Positions 13,622 to 22,639 of a DNA stretch of 40,722 nucleotides are shown here, piece by piece; position 1 is the first letter of the stretch; each line of letters opens with the position of its first letter. Source of the DNA: a virus; IMG/VR virus record IMGVR_UViG_3300035179_000023, positions 1 through 40,722 of that record, one strand, 5' to 3'. A program made the translations under genes and the position numbers. The notes under the pieces were generated by a model, which was not told the DNA's origin, ran no database searches, and saw only the letters and a list, made by a program, of their open reading frames with translations.

Positions 13622-14699
13622 GAGTGAACTTCAACCCTGCGAACGGTGTGGCAAAGTAAGCCCGCCCGCTGAAGATGAGAAGTATGACGATGTTTATCTG
13701 CCCGTCCGTGAGGGCAGTGTGGCAATGCGGTTTGGGTATGCGCAGGAGCGCTTATGTGGGCGTTGCGCCTGCGCCCAGTTTATTGGCAGCTATTGGAATG
13801 GCACACCCGACCGCACACGTACGCCCATCGAACAATACCTTGTATTTGATAGAGCGGTGTATGTCAAGCGGGACGACCTTTGGAACAAGGGCAAGTATGG
13901 CGGCGGTAACGCCAAGTTGCGAGGCGCCGAGGTTAGGCTGCGAGGCTTGAAGGAGAGCGGCATAACCCATGTGGCGGTAATGGATGCCAAAACAAGCAGG
14001 GCGGGATGGGGCATTGCCGAGCTGTGCAGGGATTTGGGGATGAAGTGTACGGATTTCTACGGGCGGTACAAAGGTGAGCTTACCACAACGCCCTATGACC
14101 GCAACCAGTTTGAGGCTGTCAGGGAGGAGGATATGTGGCAGTTGCCGCTCTTTCAAGCCAGAGCCCATGCAGCGGGCGCCCAAATAATTGCCATGCCCGC
14201 CAGCCGTGTTTACCCCATGTATTACAAAGCCAGAAAATACTGTCAAGAGAACAACATCTATTTGATGCCTATGGGCTTGCAGCTAACCGAGGCAATACTC
14301 AGCACTGCCGGTGAAGCCTCAGCGTTGTCCGATAGGTTGCGATGCGGGACGATTGTTTGCTGTGTGGCTACAGGCACTATGTTTGCCGGTTTGCTTTTGG
14401 GCTTGAGGGATACTGCTAGGATTATTGGTGTTTACATTGGAATGACAAGCGGTGAAATCAAAGGGAGGGTGGGAAGCGACCCCGAGGCGATAGTGAGGCG
14501 CCGCATAAAATCGCTGTTGCCCGATGGGTTCGAACCACCGCCGTTTGAAATTGCGCTGGCGGATAGGGAATACTATGCGGAGGACAATTACCCGTGCCCG
14601 TTCCCGTGCGATAAATGGTATGACCGCAAGGCGTGGCGGTGGATGGTCGAACACCTGCCTTATTTGGACAATTTGGTGCTGCTTTGGAATATAGGATGA
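13608..14699 (+). CDS. PLP-dependent enzyme, fold type II (ACC-deaminase/tryptophan-synthase-beta-like)
   Basis: 363 residues. ATG 13608 is chosen because GGAGG lies 7 bases upstream; an in-frame TTG at 13587 is less likely. The N-terminus has a zinc-ribbon-like part (C11-x2-C14, C50-x2-C53). Then comes the fold-II signature TPIEQYLVFDRAVYVKRDDL and YGGGNAKLRGAE, where K103 corresponds to the Schiff-base lysine of the GGNK-x-R motif. ATGTMFAGLLLGL (254-266) matches the phosphate-binding loop, and the end VLLWNIG resembles the family's C-terminus. It may act on an amino acid or on a modified base. A PLP enzyme is unusual in a phage; its neighbours are a methyltransferase remnant and a nucleotide kinase. 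The substrate is unknown. Confidence 0.7.
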   Translation: MTNTESELQPCERCGKVSPPAEDEKYDDVYLPVREGSVAMRFGYAQERLCGRCACAQFIGSYWNGTPDRTRTPIEQYLVFDRAVYVKRDDLWNKGKYGGGNAKLRGAEVRLRGLKESGITHVAVMDAKTSRAGWGIAELCRDLGMKCTDFYGRYKGELTTTPYDRNQFEAVREEDMWQLPLFQARAHAAGAQIIAMPASRVYPMYYKARKYCQENNIYLMPMGLQLTEAILSTAGEASALSDRLRCGTIVCCVATGTMFAGLLLGLRDTARIIGVYIGMTSGEIKGRVGSDPEAIVRRRIKSLLPDGFEPPPFEIALADREYYAEDNYPCPFPCDKWYDRKAWRWMVEHLPYLDNLVLLWNIG

Positions 14700-15226
14700 G
14701 ATACATAGGACTATCAGGCAAAATGGCAAGCGGCAAGAGTTTGGTGGCGACCTATTTGGTTGAACATCACGGCTTTACCGAACTTTGCTTTGCCAAAAAG
14801 ATGAAGGAGGTCTGCGCCGAGCTGTTCCCCCACGCCAAGTATGATAAGGATAGATGGTTGTTGATACAGGTGGGCGAGCTGCTGAGGGAGCTGGATGCCA
14901 ATGTTTGGATTAGGTTTGTGCTCCAAGACATCAAGCCTGATGCAAACATTGTAATTAGCGATGTGCGGTTGCCCAAGGAATACTGGGCGTTGCGCCGGTT
15001 AAACTTTGCCATGGTGAGGATGTATGTCAGCCGTCAATCACAACTAGCCTATATTGCCAAGGCTTACCCCGATATGCCCTTGGTGTTGCTGGATGATTAT
15101 ACCGAGACGGCGCTGGACAATTACCCTTTTGATTTTTGCATTGATAATGACCTTGCTGTGCCTTTGGAGGAGGTTTACAAACAGGTGGATATTATGTTGG
15201 AGGAAATCAAAATTGGAAGATATTAA
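14696..15226 (+). CDS. P-loop nucleotide kinase (dNMP-kinase-like)
   Basis: 176 residues from ATG 14696, overlapping the PLP gene's stop (ATGA). The Walker A motif GLSGKMASGKS is at residues 5-15, followed by helix VATYLVEHHGF. VISDVRLPKEY is placed like the second conserved Asp region of T4 gp1-type deoxynucleoside monophosphate kinases. Such kinases supply dNTPs or, in some phages, phosphorylate modified bases. Coupling with the PLP enzyme suggests a shared pathway. It overlaps the start of the terminase small-subunit gene. Confidence 0.7.
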   Translation: MRYIGLSGKMASGKSLVATYLVEHHGFTELCFAKKMKEVCAELFPHAKYDKDRWLLIQVGELLRELDANVWIRFVLQDIKPDANIVISDVRLPKEYWALRRLNFAMVRMYVSRQSQLAYIAKAYPDMPLVLLDDYTETALDNYPFDFCIDNDLAVPLEEVYKQVDIMLEEIKIGRY

Positions 15227-15659
15227 GCAGTTACCCGTTGGGCAGTCGACTATCAAGCGCCATCGTGGACGTCCTCCAGTACATGGGCTCTACAGCAAGT
15301 TTGTTCTCACCCCGCTAACCGAGGAGAAGCAAAAACAGGTATTGGAAATAGTTGCCGGGCAACGTGGGCTTATAGTCGCCAGCGACCAGATAGCGGTTAA
15401 CTTGCTGGCGAGGGTACTAGCGCAGATTGACCTCATGGGCAGGTGGTTATCGGAGCATGGGTTATTCACGGATGATGCCAGCGGCAGCGGTCGTTGTGCA
15501 GTAAGCCCTATATTGCCACAGTACCTAAACGCAATCAAGGTGGCAAGTCGCCTGTGTGACCAGTTGGGCTTGTCGCCCGAGGCGAGGGTCAGGTTGGGCA
15601 AGGGTGTGGCGCAGGTTGAGGATTTAGCCAGTAAGATAGCTCGTGCCAAGGAGGATTAA
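15213..15659 (+). CDS. terS: Terminase small subunit (probable)
   Basis: I place the start at TTG 15213, with GGAGGA 8 bases upstream, because the longer open frame from 15054 runs through the kinase gene and reads as low-quality sequence. The 148-residue product opens with a basic segment (IKRHRGRPPVHGLYSKF), then is helical. Size, basic N-terminus and position immediately before the large terminase fit a small terminase subunit that recognises phage DNA and loads the packaging motor. Sequence similarity to a named family is weak. Confidence 0.65.
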   Translation: MEDIKQLPVGQSTIKRHRGRPPVHGLYSKFVLTPLTEEKQKQVLEIVAGQRGLIVASDQIAVNLLARVLAQIDLMGRWLSEHGLFTDDASGSGRCAVSPILPQYLNAIKVASRLCDQLGLSPEARVRLGKGVAQVEDLASKIARAKED

Positions 15660-15660
15660 A

Positions 15661-17142
15661 ATGAAGCAAGTAACCGACGAACGGGCGATACAGTACGCCA
15701 GCGACCCCATATTGTTTGAGGAGGAGCAGTTTGTGCTGCCCGAGACACGTAAGCCTATTAAACTTGAGCCATGGCAAAGGGACTGGATTCTGAAGCCCTT
15801 GTTTTATGACCTCACCGCCGAGGGGGGACGCAAGTATAACATTGCCCTGATTGGACTTCCAAAGAAAAACGGCAAGAGCACGCTTGGTGCAGGCATAGGC
15901 GTTTGGTTCATGTATGCCGGGGAACGCTACGGCGAGATTATTATCGCCGCCAATGCCAAAGACCAAGCATCGATGATTATCTACACCAAAATGAGGCGGT
16001 CAATTACCCTTAATCCAAACCTAAAACAAGGCACCACCTTGCTCAAGGATGCTCTGGAGGTCAAAAGTACAGGAACCACAGCCCGATGTGTTGCCCACCA
16101 ATATGAGACGGCTGCTGGACTTAATCCAAATCTAACCATCTTTGATGAACTATGGGCGTTCAGCGACCGCAGATTTTATGATGAACTTACTGTTGTACCC
16201 ACCCGCAGAGACCCACTCATTGTTATTGTAACTTACGCCGGCTACGAGCAAAAGGGTTTGCTGTGGGAGCTTTACTGCGATGGTTTGGCTGGCACACCTA
16301 TTCTTGACACGGGCAGCCCTGATATTATAGTCAGACGGGGGGAAAAAGACCCGAGGATGTTTATGCTCTGGTCACATAAAAACTTGGCTAGTTGGGTAAC
16401 GCCTGAGTATCTTAAGAGTCAAAGGGGGAGATTGCCGCCCGAGGTTTATGCTAGGCTGCACGAGAATCGTTGGGTATCCCTCGCCAGCCAGTTTATTACG
16501 CCCGAGGATATAGCAGCTATGCACCTGCAACCGTGGATTATGCAGACGAGGGCTAGTCCTGATAGGTTATTACAATACATAGTAGCCACCGACCTCGGGC
16601 TATCGCATGACAGGACGGCTAGGGTGGTAGGGCATTACGACCCGCTTGATGGGCAAATCTATGTTGATAATATACGAGTATGGCAAGGCACGACTGACCA
16701 GCATGTTGATATTAGGGAGGTGGAGGAGGATTTGGTACAATGTGCCCACGATTTTAGGGCACACAAGCTGGTCATTGACCCGTGGCAGATGGAGTATGTT
16801 ATCCAGCGCCTCAAGAGTACCTATAGCGTGGTGCCGTTTAACCCCAATACTGAAATGCCCCACCTGTCGCAAATCTTTGTCAATATGCTACGCTCGCACC
16901 GCATTGTTTGTTACCAAGAGTCGGCGCTTGAGGAGGAATTGCGCAACACGATAATAAAACAGACAATGGCGGGGTGGCGCATTGACCACGTTGGGAAAAA
17001 GCACAATGATATTGTCATTGCCCTTGGAATGATGATGCGAGAAGCAGTCAAAGGGCAATATGCAGCCCTAGATATACCCGGTGAGGAGGAGTTTGTGAGC
17101 ACGCCGGTGGGCTTTAGGGGGATTAGAACACAGGAGTTTTAG
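15661..17142 (+). CDS. terL: Terminase large subunit (packaging ATPase/nuclease)
   Basis: 493 residues. ATG 15661 follows AAGGAGG at the end of the previous gene. The ATPase domain shows Walker A GLPKKNGKST (65-74) and Walker B LTIFDELW (159-166). The RNase-H-like nuclease domain has D311 (VATDLG), D373 (LVIDPW) and a late Asp in KKHNDIVIA. Domain order and length are normal for HK97/Terminase_1-type enzymes. It docks on the portal and cuts and pumps DNA into the procapsid. A promoter-bearing gap of 139 bases separates it from the portal gene. Confidence 0.92.
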   Translation: MKQVTDERAIQYASDPILFEEEQFVLPETRKPIKLEPWQRDWILKPLFYDLTAEGGRKYNIALIGLPKKNGKSTLGAGIGVWFMYAGERYGEIIIAANAKDQASMIIYTKMRRSITLNPNLKQGTTLLKDALEVKSTGTTARCVAHQYETAAGLNPNLTIFDELWAFSDRRFYDELTVVPTRRDPLIVIVTYAGYEQKGLLWELYCDGLAGTPILDTGSPDIIVRRGEKDPRMFMLWSHKNLASWVTPEYLKSQRGRLPPEVYARLHENRWVSLASQFITPEDIAAMHLQPWIMQTRASPDRLLQYIVATDLGLSHDRTARVVGHYDPLDGQIYVDNIRVWQGTTDQHVDIREVEEDLVQCAHDFRAHKLVIDPWQMEYVIQRLKSTYSVVPFNPNTEMPHLSQIFVNMLRSHRIVCYQESALEEELRNTIIKQTMAGWRIDHVGKKHNDIVIALGMMMREAVKGQYAALDIPGEEEFVSTPVGFRGIRTQEF

Positions 17143-17238
17143 ATGGATAAATCATTGAGCCGATGGTTTCATCAGCCTAAAAATTGATTGTAGGGTCTTA
17201 TGCGCTCGCAAGAGATGCAAGGTAGTGCCAAGTATAGG

Positions 17239-17267
17239 TTGCAAATCAAAAATGGATATGCTACAAT
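17239..17267 (+). promoter_or_regulatory. Candidate promoter TTGCAA-N17-TACAAT before the head genes
   Basis: TTGCAA (17239-17244) and TACAAT (17262-17267) are exactly 17 bp apart, just before the portal gene (ATG 17282, GGGGAGG ribosome site). It is the only sizeable gap in this part of the operon. The -35 matches three other candidate promoters in the phage. The short leader would start close to the ribosome site. Confidence 0.5.
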
Positions 17268-17281
17268 AGGGGAGGTTAGCA

Positions 17282-19888
17282 ATGGCATTCAAATTGTCTG
17301 ACTGGATTAGGTTTGGGCGCACCAAGCCGCCCGCCGTTGAACTTGGTGCCACAGGCACCGTCTTCTTCGCAGGGAGATTGTCGGAGGAGGAATATCTTGT
17401 CGACCTTCGGGGCGAGAAGGGGATAAAAGTCTACGACAGGATGCGCAGAAGCGATGGGCAGGTCAAGGCTGCGCTGTTGGCGTGCGAGTTACCCTTGCGT
17501 TCTGCTCATTGGGATATTGAGGCAGCCAGCGATAACAAGCAAGACCAAGTTATCGCTGATGCCGTTCGTGATAATTTGTTCAACAATATGACTATAACCT
17601 TTGATGACTTCCTCCGCCATATTCTGCTTATGCTCCCCTTTGGCTTTAGCGTTTTTGAGAAGGTGTGGGAGCTGAGAGAAGGTGTATGGTGTTGGCGCAA
17701 GTTTGCACCCCGGTTGCCCAAGACCATAGCCGAGTGGAAGTTTGATGATGAAGGTGGGCTGGCGGGCGTCAAGCAGCGCACATGGAAGGGCAACCTCTAT
17801 CAAGACATTGATATACCTGTTGATAAGTTGCTCGTGTTTACCAACAGCCGTGAAGGGAGTAACTATGAGGGTATCAGCTTGCTGCGAGCGGCTTACAAGC
17901 ATTGGTATTACAAAGACCAGCTTTATCGCATTGACGGCATTGCCGCTGAGCGCCACGGTGTGGGTTTGGCGGTGTTCCATTATCCATCAGCCACACCAAA
18001 GGAAGACAAGGATGCCGTTAGTGCTATAGGCGAACGCTTGCACGCCCACGAGCGGGCATACATAGCCCTGCCAGAGGAGATTAAGTTTGACCTGCAGGGC
18101 GTTGCCGGGCAGTTGCATGATATCAAGGGGTCGATTGAGCACCACGATATTATGATTGTGCGCAGCATACTTGCACAATTTATCAACCTTGGCGCCAGCG
18201 ATGTGGGGAGTTTTGCCCTGTCGCAAGACCAATCGGGCTTCTTCCTTATGGCGCTGCGGGCAATAGGCAAGAATATCTGCGATACATTCAACCGCCATGC
18301 TATCCAACAGCTTGTTGATTATAATTGGGAGGTTGTTAAATATCCCCAACTGACGGTCAGCGGGCTCGAATTTTATGATATTGCCAAATACAGTGTGGCG
18401 ATTAGCGCCTTGGTTAACAGTGGGCTTATAATGCCCGACCGCAACATTGAGGCTGAATTGAGGCGGCAACTGCGGTTGCCCGCCATCCGTGCGCCTGAAC
18501 AGGCGGTGGGTGGTAGGGAGATAAGATTAGCCGAATGGCGACCTTGGCGGCACCCCCGTGGCATGGAACAGCATTTAGCCTTGAATGACATCAAGCAAAA
18601 GTTTGATAGTGCCGAGGAGGAGTTTGTCAAGGCGTGCAAAAAAGTGCAGGACAAGCAAATTAGTGTACTGGTTAAACAGGTTGCCGATGCTATTGAGGCG
18701 GGCGATATAGATAAAGTGACAACTATAGGTGTGCCCTATGTTGAGAAACTGGCTGATGCTGTGGAGGAGGTGCTGATTGACCTGTATCAGTTTGGCAGGC
18801 AACAGGTGATGCAGGAGGCTGGACGTCAGCGGGGCAAGGTAACAGCACAAGAGCCCATTCTAGAGGGCGGGAAGTTAGCAGCCGGGGCGTTTATTAAAAC
18901 TAGGGCACGAGCGACGGCTGCCGTGCTCGGCTCAAAGTTGCGTTCAAGCATGGCGTGGGAGGCGCTAGGGCAGATAAGGCAGGGTGTGGTTGACCGTGCC
19001 GCATTGACATCAGTGCTGACCAGCCTATCAGATAGAGAATTGCAGGCTACCGCCAAGTTTAGTGTTACCGAGTCGTTTGACTTGGGCAGGGAGCAGCAAG
19101 CCAAGGAGATGTCGGATGAAATTGATAGGGTAATCTACAGTGCCATACTGGATGACAATACCTGTGGAGAGTGTATGGAGGTGGATGGTAAGGAGTACAA
19201 ATTCCCCAGCGCCGAATGGGATGAGGTTACGCCACCGTACAAAAAGTGTAGCGGGCACGAACGTTGCCGGTGCGTTGGCGTTTATGTGTTCAAGGGTGAG
19301 CATCCAGCGTTACCTATAGCGCCACCCAAGCCGCCGGTAGCGCCACTTGTGCCGCCGAGAGCAGAAGCGCCAATAGAGACTTTTGGCACAATCAGTAATA
19401 CAACCAAGGCTAGGGTGAATGAAGTTTACAGCCAACTGCCGCCCAAATCACAAGAAGGTATCAAGAAGATTGAGCTTTACAAGGAAAGGGGACGTACGGA
19501 TACCTTTGACCACGGCGAGTTTACCGTAGGTGCAGATTTTAATCCTCAAAATGGTGCGGTGCGTATCTTTGATGTTAACAAAAATAGCATGACCGATATA
19601 CAGTGGACACTCGGGCACGAGGCAGGGCATGCTGCTGAGCTCAGCGTATCACCGAAAAGTATGGATGCTTTTGTTAACGCAGTTGAGAGAGAAGGAACAA
19701 TAACCAATTATGCAAGGAATTGGTATGCCTCAAATATCGACCGAGGGATTGAGGAGAACTTTGCTGAGTGGCACAAGGCGTTTGTTATGCAGGTAGAGGG
19801 CAATATGGATGTTCTTAGAGCAAGTTATCCAGACAGTTACAAGGTATTCAACAGAATATGGATTGATGAATTGGGAGGCAAAGCATGA
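17282..19888 (+). CDS. Portal protein (DUF935/Mu gp29-like) fused to MuF head protein and a C-terminal zinc metallopeptidase
   Basis: 868 residues. The first about 430 form a DUF935 portal (FDDFLRHILLMLPFGFSVFEKVWE, SNYEGISLLRAAYKHWYYKD). A helical region (450-600) leads into a MuF domain with SVTESFDLGREQQAK and the cysteine set C628-x2-C631 and C656...C663/C665 (CSGHERCRC). A Pro-rich linker (about 676-700) precedes a final 160-residue domain with H779-E780-A-G-H783 and downstream EENFAEW (824-830), the pattern of a zinc metallopeptidase with a third Glu ligand. MuF proteins often carry variable C-terminal toxin or enzyme domains that enter the cell with the DNA. Here the whole is joined to the portal. 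Both ends have overlaps with neighbours, so the fusion is probably real. Confidence 0.88.
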   Translation: MAFKLSDWIRFGRTKPPAVELGATGTVFFAGRLSEEEYLVDLRGEKGIKVYDRMRRSDGQVKAALLACELPLRSAHWDIEAASDNKQDQVIADAVRDNLFNNMTITFDDFLRHILLMLPFGFSVFEKVWELREGVWCWRKFAPRLPKTIAEWKFDDEGGLAGVKQRTWKGNLYQDIDIPVDKLLVFTNSREGSNYEGISLLRAAYKHWYYKDQLYRIDGIAAERHGVGLAVFHYPSATPKEDKDAVSAIGERLHAHERAYIALPEEIKFDLQGVAGQLHDIKGSIEHHDIMIVRSILAQFINLGASDVGSFALSQDQSGFFLMALRAIGKNICDTFNRHAIQQLVDYNWEVVKYPQLTVSGLEFYDIAKYSVAISALVNSGLIMPDRNIEAELRRQLRLPAIRAPEQAVGGREIRLAEWRPWRHPRGMEQHLALNDIKQKFDSAEEEFVKACKKVQDKQISVLVKQVADAIEAGDIDKVTTIGVPYVEKLADAVEEVLIDLYQFGRQQVMQEAGRQRGKVTAQEPILEGGKLAAGAFIKTRARATAAVLGSKLRSSMAWEALGQIRQGVVDRAALTSVLTSLSDRELQATAKFSVTESFDLGREQQAKEMSDEIDRVIYSAILDDNTCGECMEVDGKEYKFPSAEWDEVTPPYKKCSGHERCRCVGVYVFKGEHPALPIAPPKPPVAPLVPPRAEAPIETFGTISNTTKARVNEVYSQLPPKSQEGIKKIELYKERGRTDTFDHGEFTVGADFNPQNGAVRIFDVNKNSMTDIQWTLGHEAGHAAELSVSPKSMDAFVNAVEREGTITNYARNWYASNIDRGIEENFAEWHKAFVMQVEGNMDVLRASYPDSYKVFNRIWIDELGGKA

Positions 19889-20055
19889 CAACAAAGCGTA
19901 TTGGGCTTGATACCAAGGGTAATGTGGTAGAAAAGTTGGAAGATGCGGTAGTGGTAATGGAGTCTGAACTTGATGCCAAAGGCAAGTTAGTGCGAGAGAC
20001 AACCTACCGTGCCGAAGGTAAGGAACTACCACCAATGACGGTCATAACTAAATAA
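19885..20055 (+). CDS. Small hypothetical protein after the portal-MuF gene, 56 aa
   Basis: ATG 19885 overlaps the previous stop (ATGA), with GGAGG upstream. The product is beta-like with alternating charged residues (MTTKRIGLDTKGNVVEKLED) and repeated D-x-KGK/DTKGN turns. If the metallopeptidase domain is toxic, an immunity role for this coupled small gene is conceivable, but nothing shows it. Otherwise it is a minor head component. Confidence 0.5.
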   Translation: MTTKRIGLDTKGNVVEKLEDAVVVMESELDAKGKLVRETTYRAEGKELPPMTVITK

Positions 20056-20078
20056 ACAAAAGGAAAAGGAGGACAACA

Positions 20079-20615
20079 ATGGAGAGGCAAGACATTGCAA
20101 ACTGGAAGTGTCACTACAAGCTGGAGAAGCGGGATGGTGATATAGACGCCTGCAAGACCCCGGAGGAACGGTTAGCCTTCTTAGAAAAAATTAAGCCTTA
20201 CGAGGTCATAGAGCATGAAGGCAATTGTATGCTCAATACTGGCATTGATGAGATGTGGGATTTGATAACGGGGGTGTACAATGCCACCATCGCCAACCGG
20301 TGCTTCGACAACACCAATGCCAAGATAGGCGTGGGCGACTCGGCTACTGGTGCTGCACCTACCCAGACAGACCTTCAGGCAGCGACCAACAAGACCTACA
20401 AGGGCATGGAAACTGGCTACCCGACATCTACCACCCAAAAGGCAACCTTCAAGGCTAGTTTTGGTGCAGCCGAGGCAAACTATGTTTGGAACGAATGGGT
20501 AGTCAAATCAACCAGTGGCACGCCGACCAACATCTGCCTAAATAGGAAGGTTGACAGTTTGGGCACAAAGACGACGGGCACGTGGACGTTGGAAGTTAGC
20601 ATAACGTTGAGCTAA
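20079..20615 (+). CDS. Virion structural protein, fibre-like fold, 178 aa
   Basis: ATG 20079 follows AAAGGAGG. The helical start is followed by the phage-structural pattern AKIGVGDSATGAAPTQTDLQ, then FKASFGAAEANYVWNEW and a C-terminal WTLEVSITLS strand. The arrangement IG-x-G...TD-L...EW resembles that of the protein at 34851 in the tail-fibre region, so the two are probably related in fold. Position in the head module is unusual. It may be a head decoration or fibre. Confidence 0.6.
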   Translation: MERQDIANWKCHYKLEKRDGDIDACKTPEERLAFLEKIKPYEVIEHEGNCMLNTGIDEMWDLITGVYNATIANRCFDNTNAKIGVGDSATGAAPTQTDLQAATNKTYKGMETGYPTSTTQKATFKASFGAAEANYVWNEWVVKSTSGTPTNICLNRKVDSLGTKTTGTWTLEVSITLS

Positions 20616-20627
20616 TAGGAGGTTGTT

Positions 20628-21416
20628 ATGGCAATTGCAACTTTAGACCAATATATTGCTGCCATCAAGCAATGTTGCCCGTGGACAAAAACTGCCTCGG
20701 CTGCGACATTGGCTGCCATCTTCTACACGGTATTTGACCAAGCTGGGTTACCCGGTGCTGGCGTGCTAAATATCGGCAACACGGCAAACGGGGTAGTTCC
20801 GACAGATGCAGTTGCGGGATATCCAGTAATCAATGCCTTCAGTGGCGACAAAGGATACTTCACGAGCTTGGAGTTTTCCAACTCGGTGGCGTGCCGTATA
20901 ATGCTTTTTGACAGAGTCTTTGCTGCTGGAGCTTACGCCTTCAATGCCGATATAACCCTTGCCTCTCAACCAAGCTATTCTAGCCGAGTGCCTAACGGCA
21001 CAGATTATAATGGGCTTGAGCTTTGGATTGAAGCAGTTACCGCCTTTACGGGCATCCCCGCAATTCAGATAAACTATTTAGACCAAGACGGCGAGGCAGG
21101 CGACACAGGCTCAATCGCCCAACCTGTTGCACTAACTATCAGGCGTGCCCAGATGATGCCTCTCGCCACTGGCGATTACGGCGTCCAGAGAATTGATAGA
21201 GTCAGATGCATAACAGCCACTGCGGGGACTTTCAATGTAATGGTATTGCGTCCCTTAATAACAGTAAGAGTGCCGCTTGCTGGATTTGGCGATGTTTACG
21301 ATTTACTGAGAACTGGAATGGTGCAAGTTTTTGCTGATAGTGCCCTATATGTTTTAATAGCAGCCGACAGCACATCATCTGGTATTCCGTTTCTTAATAT
21401 AGAGATAGCGAACTGA
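20628..21416 (+). CDS. Virion structural protein, 262 aa
   Basis: ATG 20628 follows AGGAGG. The protein begins with a short helical segment (LDQYIAAIKQCCPWTK) and then is beta-rich with many small and aromatic residues (GYFTSLEFSNSVACRIMLFDRVF, ALTIRRAQMMPLATGDYG). Such a composition suggests an extracellular or capsid-surface beta-sandwich. I cannot name a family. It is one of four genes placed between portal and protease. Confidence 0.55.
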   Translation: MAIATLDQYIAAIKQCCPWTKTASAATLAAIFYTVFDQAGLPGAGVLNIGNTANGVVPTDAVAGYPVINAFSGDKGYFTSLEFSNSVACRIMLFDRVFAAGAYAFNADITLASQPSYSSRVPNGTDYNGLELWIEAVTAFTGIPAIQINYLDQDGEAGDTGSIAQPVALTIRRAQMMPLATGDYGVQRIDRVRCITATAGTFNVMVLRPLITVRVPLAGFGDVYDLLRTGMVQVFADSALYVLIAADSTSSGIPFLNIEIAN

Positions 21417-21418
21417 TA

Positions 21419-22636
21419 ATGGCTAATATCTGGAGAAGACAACCAAGCAATAGATTAAGGTCAGCCTACTTCGTAGAGAAGCAAGGCACTTTAGCTTCTG
21501 TTCAGATTGCCAAGGGATTTTGGGAGTTTGTAGGCGAGGAACGCTTTAGCACAGATACCGGGGCAGGCATTGAGGCACTTGGCGATAGGTTTGTAATGGT
21601 TGCTGAGGCAGGTGGTGGTGTAGAAAGCCTTGGCGACAGAGGTCTGGGGGTGCTTGAAGTTGGCTCTGGTCTTGATACCTTGCTATCAGGTAATCCCATA
21701 GCCACGTTTGTAATTGCCGAGACTGGCGGCGGGACGGAAAGTATAATTGCTTACCTTGCCTCGCTGGTTAGTCCTGAAACAGGTCAAGGGGTAGAGACCC
21801 TTGGTAGTAGGGATTTGGGATTATATGAGGTCGGCACGGGCAGCGATGCCTTGGTGAGCCTAATAGCTATTTATCTTGCTACTGAGACTGGCGCCGGTAG
21901 CGATGCCCTATCGGCGTTGCTGAGTGTCATTACCACCTCGGAGGTTGGCACGGGTAGTGATGCCTTGGTTACCTTACTCGCTACTTTGATTGTCTCGGAG
22001 GTAGGTGCAGGCGGCGATGCCCTAGCCAGCTTACTCGCTGCCTATCTCGCCTCCGAAGCAGGTTCAGCAACTGATGCTATTGTTGGCTTGCTGGCTACAC
22101 TAATTATAGCCGAGGCTGGTCTGGGCGTTGATGCCTACGAGGAGTTATGGAAAGAGGGTGGTGTTGAAGCCAAGTTATCAGGCGATAGTGGGTCGGGTGT
22201 AGATATCCTCACTCAACTCCTTGTTAGTTTGGCTAAATCTGATACTGGCGCAGGTCAGGACGTTCTAATAACCTATCTTGCCAATCTACTCAAATCCGAT
22301 GTTGGTGAAGGGATTGAGGTTTTATTGAGCCGAGATATAATGCACACTGATGTTGGTGCTGCCCTTGAAGCGCTAACTATCTGGGCATCGGTTACAGCAG
22401 TTGATGATGGCATAAGCATTGAGGAGGCTATAAGGAGAATATGGATATTAGCCCGAGCTACCCTCACGGTACAAAACAAGGTCAAAGCTGCTGTAGATAC
22501 TACAAGCAAGGTTCGAGCCTTCACTGAAGTGGCTAGTAAGGTCAAAGCTACTGCTGATGCTACAAGGAAGATACGAGCCTTTGTTGAGGTAAGTGGTAAA
22601 ACGAAGACTGAGATTGAATTATCAGGTGGAGGGTAG
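21419..22636 (+). CDS. Repeat protein with 19-residue E-x-G-x-G-x-D-A-L units, 405 aa
   Basis: ATG 21419 lies 2 bases after the previous stop. About 15 tandem repeats run from residue 46 to 325, with consensus [ED]-x-G-x-G-x-[DE]-A-L-x2-L. Six in a row at 136, 155, 174, 193, 212 and 231 have an exact 19-residue (57-bp) period. A second repeat set (about 353-400) has 10-11-residue units KV[RK]A...E. The glycine turns and regular hydrophobic positions suggest a solenoid or fibrous shaft, probably on the virion surface. No catalytic domain seen. Confidence 0.6.
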   Translation: MANIWRRQPSNRLRSAYFVEKQGTLASVQIAKGFWEFVGEERFSTDTGAGIEALGDRFVMVAEAGGGVESLGDRGLGVLEVGSGLDTLLSGNPIATFVIAETGGGTESIIAYLASLVSPETGQGVETLGSRDLGLYEVGTGSDALVSLIAIYLATETGAGSDALSALLSVITTSEVGTGSDALVTLLATLIVSEVGAGGDALASLLAAYLASEAGSATDAIVGLLATLIIAEAGLGVDAYEELWKEGGVEAKLSGDSGSGVDILTQLLVSLAKSDTGAGQDVLITYLANLLKSDVGEGIEVLLSRDIMHTDVGAALEALTIWASVTAVDDGISIEEAIRRIWILARATLTVQNKVKAAVDTTSKVRAFTEVASKVKATADATRKIRAFVEVSGKTKTEIELSGGG

Positions 22637-22639
22637 CTT

